Shown: one piece after another, positions 1 to 9,105 of the stretch
Numbering within the stretch: position 1 is the stretch's first letter
Layout of the letters: each line of letters opens with the position of its first letter
Notes under the pieces: model-generated
The model's database searches: none
Told to the model about the DNA's origin: nothing
What the model saw: only the letters and a program-made list of their open reading frames with translations
Source: Lientehia hominis
GTDB taxonomy: Bacteria > Bacillota > Clostridia > Lachnospirales > Lachnospiraceae
Reading direction: 5' to 3'
Assembly (NCBI RefSeq): GCF_021044755.1
Contig: NZ_JAJNOR010000008.1
Coordinates: forward strand, 47,691-111,690
Length of the DNA: 64,000 nucleotides
Program-made: the position numbers and the translations under genes

Positions 1-1750
1 TGCCATAGAGGAGGATCTGGCTCTGACGGCGTCCTATGTGGAACTGGATTCTATTTTAGTGAGGAATAAGGAATCCAGTTATCCTGCGGAAGGGCTTACG
101 GGAGCCATTTTGAAAGGTCAGAAGATGCCGCAGAATATCATGGCGGACAAAGTGATAGAGTATGCGAATATGACAGATGCGCTGGCGGATGTCAACCGCG
201 GCAAGGTAGACTTTTTTTATGGAGTCTCCGCTCGTCTTGAAAGTATCATTCAGGCGAACAATTTTACAAATCTGATGCAGGTGAACCTGGTCAATGACAT
301 TCAAAATATAAGTTTTGCGTTGAAAAGTCCGGCGCAGCCGGAGCTTCTTTCCATTCTGAATAAATCCATCAACACTCTTTCCAGTGAGGAGAAGGCGGCG
401 ATCGGCAGCCGGAATATGATCTCCATCGGAGAATCTCATATGACCCTGCTCAATATCGTATACGCCAATCCGGCACTGGCGGTGGGCGTGGTAGCTACGG
501 TTCTCATCCTTCTGCTGATCGTGGTGATCATCATCAGCCGGTCTCGTCTTCATGCGGCCGCTATGCACGCTGAGCTGGCAAAAGCAGAAGCGGATAATTG
601 GGCAAAAAGTGAGTTCCTGTCCCGCATGAGCCACGAGATCCGGACGCCTATGAATGCCATTGTGGGGCTGACGGATCTGATGGGGATGACAGAAGGGCTG
701 CCGGAAAAGGCGAAGGAGAATCTGGTAAAAATAAAGTCCTCTTCCCGATATCTCCTTCGTCTGATCAATGATATCCTGGATATGAGCCGGATTGAAAGCG
801 GAAAGATGACAGTGGCCAGAGAACCATTCTCCTTTCACGCCATATTGGATGAAATAGAGGATATGATGAAACAGGAGGCTGTCGGAAAAGGACTCAGATT
901 TTATCTGGAGAAGAAAATACAGGACGATGTACTGGAGGGCGACGCTATCCGCCTGCGACAGGTGATGCTCAACCTGCTTTCCAACGCGTTTAAATTCACT
1001 CCTTCCGGCGGGATAATTCTGCTCCGGATCACAGAGGATGCTTCGTCCGACAAGGATGCTTCTTTTACCATACGGGTCATCGATACGGGGATTGGAATCG
1101 CGGCGGAAGATCAGCAGCGTATCTTTAAAAGCTTTGAACAGCTTGGTTCCAATTATTCCATGAGCCAGGGAACTGGACTCGGCCTGGCCATCAGTAAAAG
1201 TATTGTCCAGCTGATGGGGAGTGAACTGTTTCTCAGGAGCGAGCCTGGGAAGGGAAGCGAATTTTATTTCACGTTTACGCTCCGGAAAGGGCGTTTGGAT
1301 GAAAAACAGACAGCGGGTCTGGAGACCGGAATGGAGAAGCTGGAGGGGATCAAGATCCTGATGGCGGAAGACAATGACTTGAATGCGGAGATTGCAGAAG
1401 AGCTGCTCCGCGCAGGAGGAGCGGAAGTGAAACGGGCTGAAAATGGAAAAGCAGCCCTGGAGATGTTTGAGAAGAGCTGTTCAGGAGAGTATCTTGCAAT
1501 TCTAATGGATATCCAGATGCCAGAGATGAACGGACTGGAGGCAGCGGCGGCTATCCGCAGACTGCCGCGGCCGGACGCAGAAACTGTCCCGATCATTGCA
1601 ATGACGGCGAATGCGTTTAAAGAGGATGAGGATTCTGCAATAGCAGCAGGAATGACCGGATTCGTTTCAAAACCTATTGACGTGAATGTCCTTTATCATG
1701 AACTGCATCAAGCGCTGAAAAAGGGAACAGACGAAAGAGGAACAGATTAA
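1..1750 (+). CDS. Hybrid sensor histidine kinase, BvgS-like (5' end missing)
   Basis: The reading frame is open to the first base of the window, so the true start lies upstream; about 582 residues are visible. The visible N-terminus looks like the end of an extracytoplasmic SBP_bac_3-type solute-binding sensor domain, followed by one membrane helix at visible residues 158-179. Then come a HisKA domain with the H-box SHEIRTPMN (His about 211), an ATPase domain (LLSNAFKF N-box, DTGIGI, GTGLGLAIS) and a C-terminal receiver with the acceptor Asp in LMDIQMPEMNG. No Hpt domain follows, so the phosphate must pass to a partner encoded elsewhere. Domain order matches BvgS/EvgS-type kinases; the ligand cannot be told. 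A strong terminator follows directly. Confidence 0.93.
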   Translation, partial: AIEEDLALTASYVELDSILVRNKESSYPAEGLTGAILKGQKMPQNIMADKVIEYANMTDALADVNRGKVDFFYGVSARLESIIQANNFTNLMQVNLVNDIQNISFALKSPAQPELLSILNKSINTLSSEEKAAIGSRNMISIGESHMTLLNIVYANPALAVGVVATVLILLLIVVIIISRSRLHAAAMHAELAKAEADNWAKSEFLSRMSHEIRTPMNAIVGLTDLMGMTEGLPEKAKENLVKIKSSSRYLLRLINDILDMSRIESGKMTVAREPFSFHAILDEIEDMMKQEAVGKGLRFYLEKKIQDDVLEGDAIRLRQVMLNLLSNAFKFTPSGGIILLRITEDASSDKDASFTIRVIDTGIGIAAEDQQRIFKSFEQLGSNYSMSQGTGLGLAISKSIVQLMGSELFLRSEPGKGSEFYFTFTLRKGRLDEKQTAGLETGMEKLEGIKILMAEDNDLNAEIAEELLRAGGAEVKRAENGKAALEMFEKSCSGEYLAILMDIQMPEMNGLEAAAAIRRLPRPDAETVPIIAMTANAFKEDEDSAIAAGMTGFVSKPIDVNVLYHELHQALKKGTDERGTD

Positions 1751-1765
1751 AATGATTTGTAGGAA

Positions 1766-1806
1766 AGCTGCCCGCGGCGGGGATACTGCCGCGGGCAGCT
1801 TTTTTC
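1766..1806 (+). terminator. Intrinsic terminator of the hybrid kinase gene
   Basis: A 13-bp stem, arms 1766-1778 and 1788-1800, is perfectly paired and GC-rich (AGCTGCCCGCGGC), with a 9-nt loop and a run of T residues at 1800-1805. Its core is shared with the hairpin at 4670-4704. Confidence 0.9.
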
Positions 1807-1937
1807 AATAAAAGATTCTTTAAAAAATTACTTCGTTTTTACTGCCTGCAGCAAACAGAATTTACATAGAGCGTTTATAGTGATCATGTAACTTTCCCTG
1901 GAGGGAATGTGGATAATATAAAAGAGGAGAAAAAACC

Positions 1938-3506
1938 ATGAAAAAGAGATTGACGAAGATCGCAGCCGTGACAATGGCCGTGGGGATGGCTATGGCATCC
2001 CTGGCAGGCTGCGGGTCGTCTGATGCGGCTGCATCAGATACGACTAAGACGGTACAGGCGGCTGCAGGGAATAGTGCGGAAACGGCAGATATCCAGGAAC
2101 AGCAGGCAGAAACAAGAATCCCCAAATATATCTTTTTGTTTATCGGAGACGGTATGAGCTATCCTCAGATACAGTCTGCCGCATATTATATGGGAACCAC
2201 AGGGAGTTCAGGAGGAGTGGAGACAGACGAACTGTCCTTTATGGACTTCCCGGTTGCAGGTTCCGCACAGACCTTTGACAGTACCTCGTTCTGTCCCGAT
2301 TCCGCTTCAACGGCAACTTCGATTGCCACGGGAAATAAGACGTACAGCGGCGTCATCAATATGGATACTTCGCTGACTGTTCCCTATGAGACAATGGCAG
2401 AAAAGCTGAAGGAGCAGATGGGATATAAAATCGGCATTCTTTCTACCGTGAACTTGAATCATGCGACTCCTGCCGCATTTTACGCTCATCAGGATTCCAG
2501 GAACAACTATTATGAGATTGGCCGGGAACTCATCGACAGCGGATTTGATTATTTTGCCGGCGGCGCTTTATTAAAGGATACAGGCGCCGACAAGGATGAG
2601 ATCAGCATTTATGATCTGGCAGAGGAAGCCGGATATAAAGTGATCAAGACAGAAGCGGAGGCTCAGGCGCTGACCGGTGAAGACGGAAAAGCGATCATCA
2701 TTGCAGAACAGCTGGCAGATGCGGATTCCATGAATTACCAGGTAGACGTAAAGGACGATCAGATGGTCCTGGCCGACTATGTGGAAAAGGGAATTGAAGT
2801 CCTTAGCAACGACAATGGGTTTTTTATGATGGTTGAAGGCGGAAAGATCGACTGGGCCTGTCATGCCAATGATGCCGGATCCAGCATCGGGGATGTGACC
2901 GCTTTGGACGCGGCGGTGGAGAAGGCCCTTGACTTCTACACGGAACATCCTGATGAGACGCTGATTCTGGTAACAGGCGACCATGAGACAGGCGGACTGA
3001 CCATCGGATTCGCAGGTACAAACTATGATACCTACATGACAAATCTGAGCAATCAGAAGATTTCTTATGCAAGATTTGATGAAGAGTATGTCGCAAAATA
3101 TAAAGAAGAGAAGACAGATTTTGATACAGTCCTCGGCGATGTGAAGGAACTGTTTGGTCTGATGAAAGCCGATGATCCCGATGCTTCAGAGGACTCTGCC
3201 CTATTGCTTACAGATTATGAGCTTCAGAGACTGGAGACGGCATACAACAGGACTCTGGAAGTGGGCGCCGCGAAACAGGACGAGATGAGCCAGGAAGAAT
3301 ATGTTCTTTACGGTACCTATGAGCCATTCTCGGTGACGATCACTCATATCCTCAATAATAAGTCCGGCATCGCGTTTACCTCTTATTCACATACGGGACT
3401 TCCCGTGCCGGTATTTGCTCAGGGCGCAGGCAGCGAACTGTTTGAAGGATATTACGACAATACGGATATTTATAATAAGATCGCATCCCTCACGGGAATC
3501 GAGTGA
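1938..3506 (+). CDS. Alkaline phosphatase family lipoprotein
   Basis: A 522-residue alkaline phosphatase superfamily protein releasing inorganic phosphate from phosphomonoesters outside the membrane. A lipoprotein signal peptide ends in LAGC (Cys25), followed by a low-complexity linker. The metal-binding Asp lies in IGDGMS (Asp71), the nucleophile is Ser122 in PDSASTATS, and later metal ligands lie in EGGKIDW and GDHETGG. The ATG has an AAAGAGGAG site 9 bases upstream. A YibE/F gene starts 20 bases after the stop, so the two are probably cotranscribed. A small dyad, TTCCCT-GG-AGGGAA, lies at 1894-1907 upstream, but I do not see a convincing Pho box. Substrate range is not readable from the sequence. 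Confidence 0.93.
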   Translation: MKKRLTKIAAVTMAVGMAMASLAGCGSSDAAASDTTKTVQAAAGNSAETADIQEQQAETRIPKYIFLFIGDGMSYPQIQSAAYYMGTTGSSGGVETDELSFMDFPVAGSAQTFDSTSFCPDSASTATSIATGNKTYSGVINMDTSLTVPYETMAEKLKEQMGYKIGILSTVNLNHATPAAFYAHQDSRNNYYEIGRELIDSGFDYFAGGALLKDTGADKDEISIYDLAEEAGYKVIKTEAEAQALTGEDGKAIIIAEQLADADSMNYQVDVKDDQMVLADYVEKGIEVLSNDNGFFMMVEGGKIDWACHANDAGSSIGDVTALDAAVEKALDFYTEHPDETLILVTGDHETGGLTIGFAGTNYDTYMTNLSNQKISYARFDEEYVAKYKEEKTDFDTVLGDVKELFGLMKADDPDASEDSALLLTDYELQRLETAYNRTLEVGAAKQDEMSQEEYVLYGTYEPFSVTITHILNNKSGIAFTSYSHTGLPVPVFAQGAGSELFEGYYDNTDIYNKIASLTGIE

Positions 3507-3526
3507 AGCAGTACACGGAGGAATGA

Positions 3527-4651
3527 ATGAGGCGTAAGATTTGGGACCAAATGCCGCTTTTTATTGGAATCGTACTCCTGATCATCCTCGCAGCCCTTCC
3601 CACGGGCTATGAGGATGCCGTAATCTATAAGGGTACAGACAGATGTGCAGCGACTGTGGTGTCGGTGGACAACAGTACGATCATCGACACGGGGCTGATA
3701 CGTTCCGGGGAACAGAGGTGTATCATAGAGCTGGACGGCGGACGCTTTAAAGGGCAGGAGACTGTTGGCATCAATATGCTGACAGGTTCCCTGGAACAAG
3801 ACAAGATCTTCCAGAAAGGCGACAGGGCCATGGTAGTCATCAGCTACAAGAATGACACAATCCTGTCCGTCAATATGATCGACATTTACCGGATGGACAA
3901 AGAGCTGTGGCTGGGAATTGCCTTTGCGCTTCTCCTGGTCTGTTTCGCAGGGAGGAAAGGTTTCCAGGCCCTCCTGTCTTTTGGAATTACCATTCTTTCC
4001 ATATGGAAGATTATTGTGCCGGCCTGCCTGAACGGGATGAATGCTATCCTCATCAGCCTTTTAATCGTCAGCATCCTGACGGCAGTGATCTTTGCTCTGG
4101 TGTATGGGTTTGACAGACGGTTTCTGACGGCTGTCTGCGGTTCTCTTTTGGGAATTGCGGCCACCTGTATCCTGGGGATACTCCTGACGAATGTGTTTCA
4201 GATACACGGGGCGGTCATGCCTTACTCAGAAAGCCTGATATACAGCGGATTTGAAAATCTGAATCTGACCCAGATATTTATGAGCAGTATCTTTATCGGG
4301 GCCTCCGGAGCTGTGATGGATCTGGCGGTGGATATCACCTCGGCCATTCACGAAGTCGTAGAAAAACGGCCGGACATCTCCAGGCGGGAGGCCGTGAGAT
4401 CGGGTATCCATGTGGGCCGTGCCGCCATGGGGACCATGACCACTACGCTTCTTCTTGCGTATTCCGGAGGATATCTGACGCTCCTTATGGTGTTCATGGC
4501 CCAGGGGACCCCCGTCTATAATATCCTGAACTATAAGCATATAGCCTCGGAGGTCCTGCATACTGTTGTAGGAAGCATTGGGCTGGTTACAGTCGCTCCG
4601 TTTACGGCTATGGTAGGAGGGATGATGCTGACCCGGAAAAAACATAAATAA
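3527..4651 (+). CDS. YibE/F-like membrane protein
   Basis: A 374-residue integral membrane protein. One N-terminal helix is followed by an external beta-rich stretch (about residues 30-120), then about seven helices. The C-terminal half carries the family's conserved stretch, DLAVDITSAIHEV followed by GRAAMGTMTTTLLLAYSGG. YibE/F proteins have no settled biochemical role; a transport function is usually assumed. The start has GGAGG six bases upstream and lies only 20 bases after the phosphatase stop, so the pair may act together in phosphate or cell-surface metabolism (inference). A 15-bp perfect hairpin follows and closes the operon. Confidence 0.88.
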   Translation: MRRKIWDQMPLFIGIVLLIILAALPTGYEDAVIYKGTDRCAATVVSVDNSTIIDTGLIRSGEQRCIIELDGGRFKGQETVGINMLTGSLEQDKIFQKGDRAMVVISYKNDTILSVNMIDIYRMDKELWLGIAFALLLVCFAGRKGFQALLSFGITILSIWKIIVPACLNGMNAILISLLIVSILTAVIFALVYGFDRRFLTAVCGSLLGIAATCILGILLTNVFQIHGAVMPYSESLIYSGFENLNLTQIFMSSIFIGASGAVMDLAVDITSAIHEVVEKRPDISRREAVRSGIHVGRAAMGTMTTTLLLAYSGGYLTLLMVFMAQGTPVYNILNYKHIASEVLHTVVGSIGLVTVAPFTAMVGGMMLTRKKHK

Positions 4652-4669
4652 AATCGGCATCAGAAGAAA

Positions 4670-4704
4670 GAGACAGCCCGCGGCGTACTGCCGCGGGCTG
4701 TCTC
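4670..4704. terminator. Bidirectional terminator between convergent genes
   Basis: A perfect 15-bp stem (4670-4684 with 4690-4704) closes a GTACT loop between a + and a - strand gene. The core CCCGCGGC/GCCGCGGG and the TACT in the loop also occur in the hairpin at 1766-1806. T-rich tails are short on both sides. Confidence 0.75.
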
Positions 4705-4718
4705 TTCGTGCAGGGAGA

Positions 4719-4997
4719 CTATTTGGAAGACTCTTTTTTATTTTCAGCCTGTCCGTCTTCTTTTGCTGTTTTCTCCGGCATATTTTCCGGTCCCAAAGAA
4801 TCTCGGTTTCGCATCTGCTTGGTGATCAGCAGAAATGCGTACAGGAGTATCGGGACGGCGACCGTGGCATACAGGGAAGCGCTCAGCCAGGATTTGGCCT
4901 GAGAGCTGTCCGCTATGGAAAAGATCAAAGTGATGATATAAATGCCGGCCAGCAGGGCCGCGCATATAATACAGACTATCTGTTTGAGTTTCTTCAT
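4719..4997 (-). CDS. Small two-helix membrane protein of unknown function
   Basis: A 92-residue protein with two membrane segments (about residues 5-28 and 40-58) and a charged, Glu/Lys-rich C-terminal tail of about 30 residues. An AAAGAGGT ribosome binding site precedes the ATG at suitable spacing, supporting a real gene. It stands alone on the minus strand between convergent and divergent neighbours and I cannot place it in a characterised family. Confidence 0.7.
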   Translation of the reverse strand: MKKLKQIVCIICAALLAGIYIITLIFSIADSSQAKSWLSASLYATVAVPILLYAFLLITKQMRNRDSLGPENMPEKTAKEDGQAENKKESSK

Positions 4998-5212
4998 GGA
5001 GATTTACCTCTTTCGTCTGTGACTGAGTCAGGTGTGTTTTAACTATTATATCCTGGTTCCGGTCAGAAAGCAAATATTACACATTGGAAAAAGTGTAGTA
5101 TTTTGTGCGACACCGGATGAGGTCTGTATCTGGGAATGGGAAAAGAAAAATTTTATAATGTAATTATAATTGGCGAAAAAGACAGAAAAGATAACTAAAG
5201 GTGCGGAAGAAA

Positions 5213-5821
5213 ATGGAATGGATAGGGGATGGTAGGAAAGTGAATATTTGGGAGATGATTCTCACCTCCGCAGGTCTTTCTCTGGATGTATACGCGGTCG
5301 CAATCTGCAAAGGGGCAGTAGTAGGACAGATTGATAAAAAAAAGCTGGTTCAGATGTGCATGATCTTTTCCGCGTGGCAGGTAGGTGCGCTTCTGACCGG
5401 AAATCTGTTCATGCTGGTTCCGGCATTTGCAGAGCAGTCCCGGCACATCACCATGGTCTGGTATGGGATTGCCGCGGCCATACTTCTGGGGGTCGGAATC
5501 TATATGCTTCAGAAGGGGATTCGGAAAGAGCCTATTTTTGAACAGCTGGAGGCCTGGGGGAGCACGAAGGAGATGTGTCTGCTGGGACTTGCCACCAGTG
5601 TAGATGCGTTTCTGACGGGTGTCGGGTTCGCATTCATGGAGACGGGTCTTGCGGAGGAAACTCTTACAGTGGGGATTCTGACTGCGGCGGCTGTAGTATT
5701 GGGCATTTACACCGGATACCGTCTGGGATATGAGCAGAAATACAAGGCACATTTCATTGGCGGCCTTTTGCTCGCACTGGTCAGTATGGAAATTTTTATC
5801 AGTTATCTTTTGCAGGGCTGA
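5213..5821 (+). CDS. MntP/YtaF-family manganese efflux protein
   Basis: A roughly 202-residue six-helix membrane protein of the DUF204/MntP family, proposed to export Mn(II). The helix-1 motif LSLDVYAVAI corresponds to the acidic LSxDAFAV motif of MntP, and a second copy, TSVDAFLTGVGF, sits in the fourth helix, as expected for a duplicated family. I chose ATG 5213 because AAGGTG lies 9 bases upstream; GTG 5201 is farther from any Shine-Dalgarno and GTG 5240 is also possible. No yybP-ykoY-type leader was recognised upstream, so manganese control is not shown. Confidence 0.82.
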   Translation: MEWIGDGRKVNIWEMILTSAGLSLDVYAVAICKGAVVGQIDKKKLVQMCMIFSAWQVGALLTGNLFMLVPAFAEQSRHITMVWYGIAAAILLGVGIYMLQKGIRKEPIFEQLEAWGSTKEMCLLGLATSVDAFLTGVGFAFMETGLAEETLTVGILTAAAVVLGIYTGYRLGYEQKYKAHFIGGLLLALVSMEIFISYLLQG

Positions 5822-5863
5822 AAAATATTTTCAGTACAGATAAACAGAAAGGAAAAAGAAGAT

Positions 5864-7258
5864 ATGAGCACATTATCGCATAAAGCTGCGAGGGCCGGTT
5901 TTGGATCAGCCATTGACGCGGCACTAAAGCACGTAAATAAGGATAGGGAAAAAGGATTGCTGCAGCTGGTGGATCTGGCGGAGAAATTCATGGGAGGGCA
6001 ATTCCTTCCTGAGTCCTACGAAGGGGCCAGGAGGATGATTCAGAATCCGGAATCCAAGTGGATGCAGTATGTCAACCGGTTGTTGGACGAGATCGACCCC
6101 AACGTCATTAAGATGTCGGCTCTTAACCTGGGGTTTGAAGCCGCTTTTCATGGGACAAAAACTATTCGGCAGATGAGGGAGATTCATGGATGCAGCATCC
6201 CGTGGCTGATTCTGATGGATCCCACCAGCGCATGCAATCTCCGCTGTACCGGCTGCTGGGCCGCAGAATATGGACATAAGCTGAACCTGACCTATGAAGA
6301 GATGGACAGTATCATCACACAAGGCAAAGAATTGGGTATTTATTTCTATATGCTGACCGGCGGAGAACCTCTGATGAGAAAGAATGACATTATCAGGCTT
6401 TGCAGAAAGCATCATGACTGTGCTTTCCATGCGTTTACCAATGGGACGCTGGTAAATGAGACTTTTTGCAAAGAAATGAAGGAGGTCGGAAATCTCTCTC
6501 TTTCCATCAGTCTGGAAGGGTTTGAAGAGATCAATGACCTTCGGAGAGGAGACGGCGTATTCGGCCGGGTCATGGAGGCCATGGATATCCTGAAGCGGAA
6601 CGGACAGCTGTTCGGCACGTCCATCTGCTATACCAGCAGAAATGTGGAGACGGTAACTTCTGATGAATTTTTGGATATGATCATAGAAAAGGGATGCCGC
6701 TTTTCCTGGTATTTTCATTATATGCCGGTTGGAAATGAGGCGGCGCCGGAGCTTTTGCCCACAAAAGAACAGCGGACTTATATGTACCACAGAATCCGTG
6801 AGATTCGGGGGAATATCGGGGGCAAGCAGATATATGCCATGGACTTTCAGAATGACGGTGAGTTTGTGGGAGGCTGTATCGCCGGAGGCAGGAATTACTG
6901 TCATATCAACCCCAACGGTGACGTGGAGCCGTGCGTGTTCATCCATTATTCCGGTGCGAATATTCGGGAGACCACGCTCTTAGAGGCTTTGAAGCAGCCG
7001 CTTTTTATGGCCTACCGGAATAACCAGCCTTTCAACGGAAATCATCTGCGCCCCTGCCCCATGCTTGAGAATCCGGAGATCCTGGAGCGGATGGTGCGGG
7101 AGACGGGGGCACATTCCACAGATCTTCAGTCAGAAGAGCCGGTGGAACATCTCTGCGGAAAATGCAGGGAATATGCCGAGGAATGGAAGCCGGAAGCTGA
7201 GGCGCTCTGGGAGAGACATCACTTTGAACAAAAGGGGTACTGTAATTATAAAAATTAA
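5864..7258 (+). CDS. Radical SAM/SPASM protein next to lipid genes
   Basis: A 464-residue radical SAM enzyme. A helical N-terminal domain of about 110 residues precedes the CxxxCxxC cluster motif (Cys124, Cys128, Cys131) and the TGGEP SAM-binding motif. The C-terminal third carries extra cysteines (VGGCIAGG, EPCVF, RPCP, CGKC) of the SPASM/twitch kind for auxiliary Fe-S clusters. It is preceded by AGAAAGG and followed by a separate TetR-glycosyltransferase-PlsY-like operon. No precursor peptide is seen nearby, so a RiPP role is not supported. A lipid substrate is suggested only by neighbourhood. Confidence 0.88.
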   Translation: MSTLSHKAARAGFGSAIDAALKHVNKDREKGLLQLVDLAEKFMGGQFLPESYEGARRMIQNPESKWMQYVNRLLDEIDPNVIKMSALNLGFEAAFHGTKTIRQMREIHGCSIPWLILMDPTSACNLRCTGCWAAEYGHKLNLTYEEMDSIITQGKELGIYFYMLTGGEPLMRKNDIIRLCRKHHDCAFHAFTNGTLVNETFCKEMKEVGNLSLSISLEGFEEINDLRRGDGVFGRVMEAMDILKRNGQLFGTSICYTSRNVETVTSDEFLDMIIEKGCRFSWYFHYMPVGNEAAPELLPTKEQRTYMYHRIREIRGNIGGKQIYAMDFQNDGEFVGGCIAGGRNYCHINPNGDVEPCVFIHYSGANIRETTLLEALKQPLFMAYRNNQPFNGNHLRPCPMLENPEILERMVRETGAHSTDLQSEEPVEHLCGKCREYAEEWKPEAEALWERHHFEQKGYCNYKN

Positions 7259-7284
7259 TAGGGGGAAGAAAATAGGACAGATAC

Positions 7285-7313
7285 TTTATGCCGGAGAGAA
7301 TTTATGCTATAAT
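7285..7313 (+). promoter_or_regulatory. Promoter of the TetR-glycosyltransferase operon
   Basis: An extended -10, TGCTATAAT (TATAAT at 7308-7313), lies 90 bases upstream of the TetR start, with a weak -35 TTTATG 17 bases before it. It separates this operon from the radical SAM gene. Confidence 0.65.
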
Positions 7314-7402
7314 ATATGGGATGAAGCAGACAATACCGGTCCGGCACTGCACAGAACGGAGACTGACCGGGCCGCTTTGCGGCTGGTGAAAGGGCGGTTG
7401 AC

Positions 7403-7978
7403 ATGGAACGGAAAAGAGAAGCGACGAGAATCCTCTTGGAGGAAGGGCTGAAAGAGCTTATGAAGACTCGTTCCTTTGACAAGATCACGGTAAAAATGAT
7501 CACAGATGAGGCAGGGGTCCTCCGTCCCACATTTTATAATTATTACCGTGACAAGTATGAGCTTTTAGAGGGCGTGTTTCAGGGCGATATCGCCGGGCGG
7601 ATGGAAGAGCTGGTTCAGGACGGCATGGAAGAAGACGCTATCCGGGTGCTCTTTCTCCGAATGGAGCGGGACAGAGCTTTTTACAAAAAGGCGTTTGAGA
7701 TCACCGGTCAGAATTCCTTTGAGGAGATTCTGGAGCAGTACTTGTATCATATATTCATGGAATGTCTGTCAAAATATCCCCTTAAGATTCAGCCGGGCAT
7801 AAAGATTTGGAAAGAGGAGGTCATCGCCAAATATTATTCCATAAGCCTTGCCAGCGTGATAAAGGGATGGATCACGGAGGACAGGATGGAGATGTCCGCG
7901 GATGAGATCACCAAAGGGTATTATCTGCTGCTCACCCATTCAATATTTGACTTGATAGACAAAAAGGAGCGCTTATGA
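7403..7978 (+). CDS. TetR/AcrR-family transcriptional regulator
   Basis: A 191-residue regulator. The N-terminal helix-turn-helix shows the classic pattern KITVKMITDEAGVLRPTFYNYYRDKYEL (residues about 25-52, listed here as motif positions). The C-terminal helical ligand domain is 130 residues and diverged, with an FDLIDKK end. Its stop overlaps the start of the glycosyltransferase by four bases (ATGA), so it is the first gene of the lipid operon and probably autoregulates it. The ligand is unknown; a membrane lipid or membrane-active compound is a fair guess from context. Confidence 0.88.
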   Translation: MERKREATRILLEEGLKELMKTRSFDKITVKMITDEAGVLRPTFYNYYRDKYELLEGVFQGDIAGRMEELVQDGMEEDAIRVLFLRMERDRAFYKKAFEITGQNSFEEILEQYLYHIFMECLSKYPLKIQPGIKIWKEEVIAKYYSISLASVIKGWITEDRMEMSADEITKGYYLLLTHSIFDLIDKKERL

Positions 7979-9093
7979 AAGCTTTGATTCTTTCATGCAA
8001 TACAGGGCAGGGACACAATACCGCCGGGAGGGCGGTAAAGGAAGAGCTGTGCCGGAGAGGCATTGAATGTCAGATGCTGGACGCTCTTAGGTTCGCAAAG
8101 CCGAAGACTTCCAGGCGGACTACAAAAGTTTACGTGACTACCACTACTTCATTTCCGAGTGCTTTTGGGCTGGCGTATAAAGCGGGCGGCGTCATCAGCT
8201 CTGCCAGACGCAAGTCGCCGGTTTATTTTGCAAACACTTTTTACGGAAAGGTTTTGTATTACTATATCAAAAAAGAAGGCTTTGACTGCGTTGTTCTTCC
8301 TCACCTGTTTCCGGCTGAGGCGATAACTTATATTAAGAAGCATTATCCGCTTAAGGCATCCTGCTTTGCGGTGGCCACGGATTATACCTGTATTCCATTC
8401 ATGGAGGAGACAGACGCGGAGGCATATTTCATTCCCAGCGACGAGCTGATTTCTGAGTTTGCTGACAGAGGGATACCCAGAGAAAAACTGGTGCCCACCG
8501 GAATTCCGGTTTTTCGGAAATTTACGGACAGGCGGGATAAAATGGAGACGAGACTCGGCCTGGGCTTGGGAACGGAAGGGCCGGTAGTGCTGATCATGAC
8601 GGGAAGCATGGGCTTCGGAAATGTTTCCGGAATGGTCGAACGAATCGGCAGGGGCCTTCCGGAAGACGGCAGGATCATCGTACTCGGCGGAAACAATGAA
8701 AAGCTGAAGGGAAGACTGAGAAGGGACTTCAGGGGAAATAAAAAGGTCATAGTGCTGGACTATACGAAGCAGGCAGATCTGTATATGGATATGTGCGACG
8801 TGTTGGTGACAAAGCCGGGCGGTCTCACCAGCACCGAGGCGGCTGCGAAAGGGATACCGATGGTACATTCGGAGCCGATACCCGGCTGCGAAACGAAAAA
8901 CGCGGATTTCTTTTCCAGACATGGGATGTCAGTGCTGGGAAAGAATGAGAAAGAAGTGGGGAAGTGGGTTCTGGAACTTTTGAAGAATGAAGCGGCCAGA
9001 AGAAATATGACAGAGGCGCAGAAGCACTATATCAATGCGAAGGCCGCTTCTGATATCTGCGACTATATGGAAGCATATTGCCGCGGCAGATAA
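7975..9093 (+). CDS. MGDG-synthase/UgtP-family glycosyltransferase
   Basis: A 372-residue GT28-type glycosyltransferase expected to move a hexose from a UDP-sugar to diacylglycerol at the inner face of the membrane. The N-terminal acceptor domain begins with the family signature LSCNTGQGHNTAGRA. The C-terminal donor domain has MTGSMGFGN and the nucleotide-sugar motif VTKPGGLTSTEAA. Length fits UgtP/YpfP and plant MGDG synthase relatives. It overlaps the TetR gene by four bases and lies 12 bases before a PlsY-like gene, which supports glycolipid synthesis. MurG is excluded by the N-terminal signature. Confidence 0.87.
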   Translation: MKALILSCNTGQGHNTAGRAVKEELCRRGIECQMLDALRFAKPKTSRRTTKVYVTTTTSFPSAFGLAYKAGGVISSARRKSPVYFANTFYGKVLYYYIKKEGFDCVVLPHLFPAEAITYIKKHYPLKASCFAVATDYTCIPFMEETDAEAYFIPSDELISEFADRGIPREKLVPTGIPVFRKFTDRRDKMETRLGLGLGTEGPVVLIMTGSMGFGNVSGMVERIGRGLPEDGRIIVLGGNNEKLKGRLRRDFRGNKKVIVLDYTKQADLYMDMCDVLVTKPGGLTSTEAAAKGIPMVHSEPIPGCETKNADFFSRHGMSVLGKNEKEVGKWVLELLKNEAARRNMTEAQKHYINAKAASDICDYMEAYCRGR

Positions 9094-9105
9094 GGCGGTG
9101 ACAGA

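Noticed and set aside
1861..1912. Pho box upstream of the alkaline phosphatase
   Set aside because: A TTTACA is present, but I could not find properly spaced repeats, so phosphate control is not claimed.
5864..7258. Radical SAM protein as a RiPP maturase
   Set aside because: No short precursor frame or peptidase/exporter was found near it; the neighbours are lipid genes.
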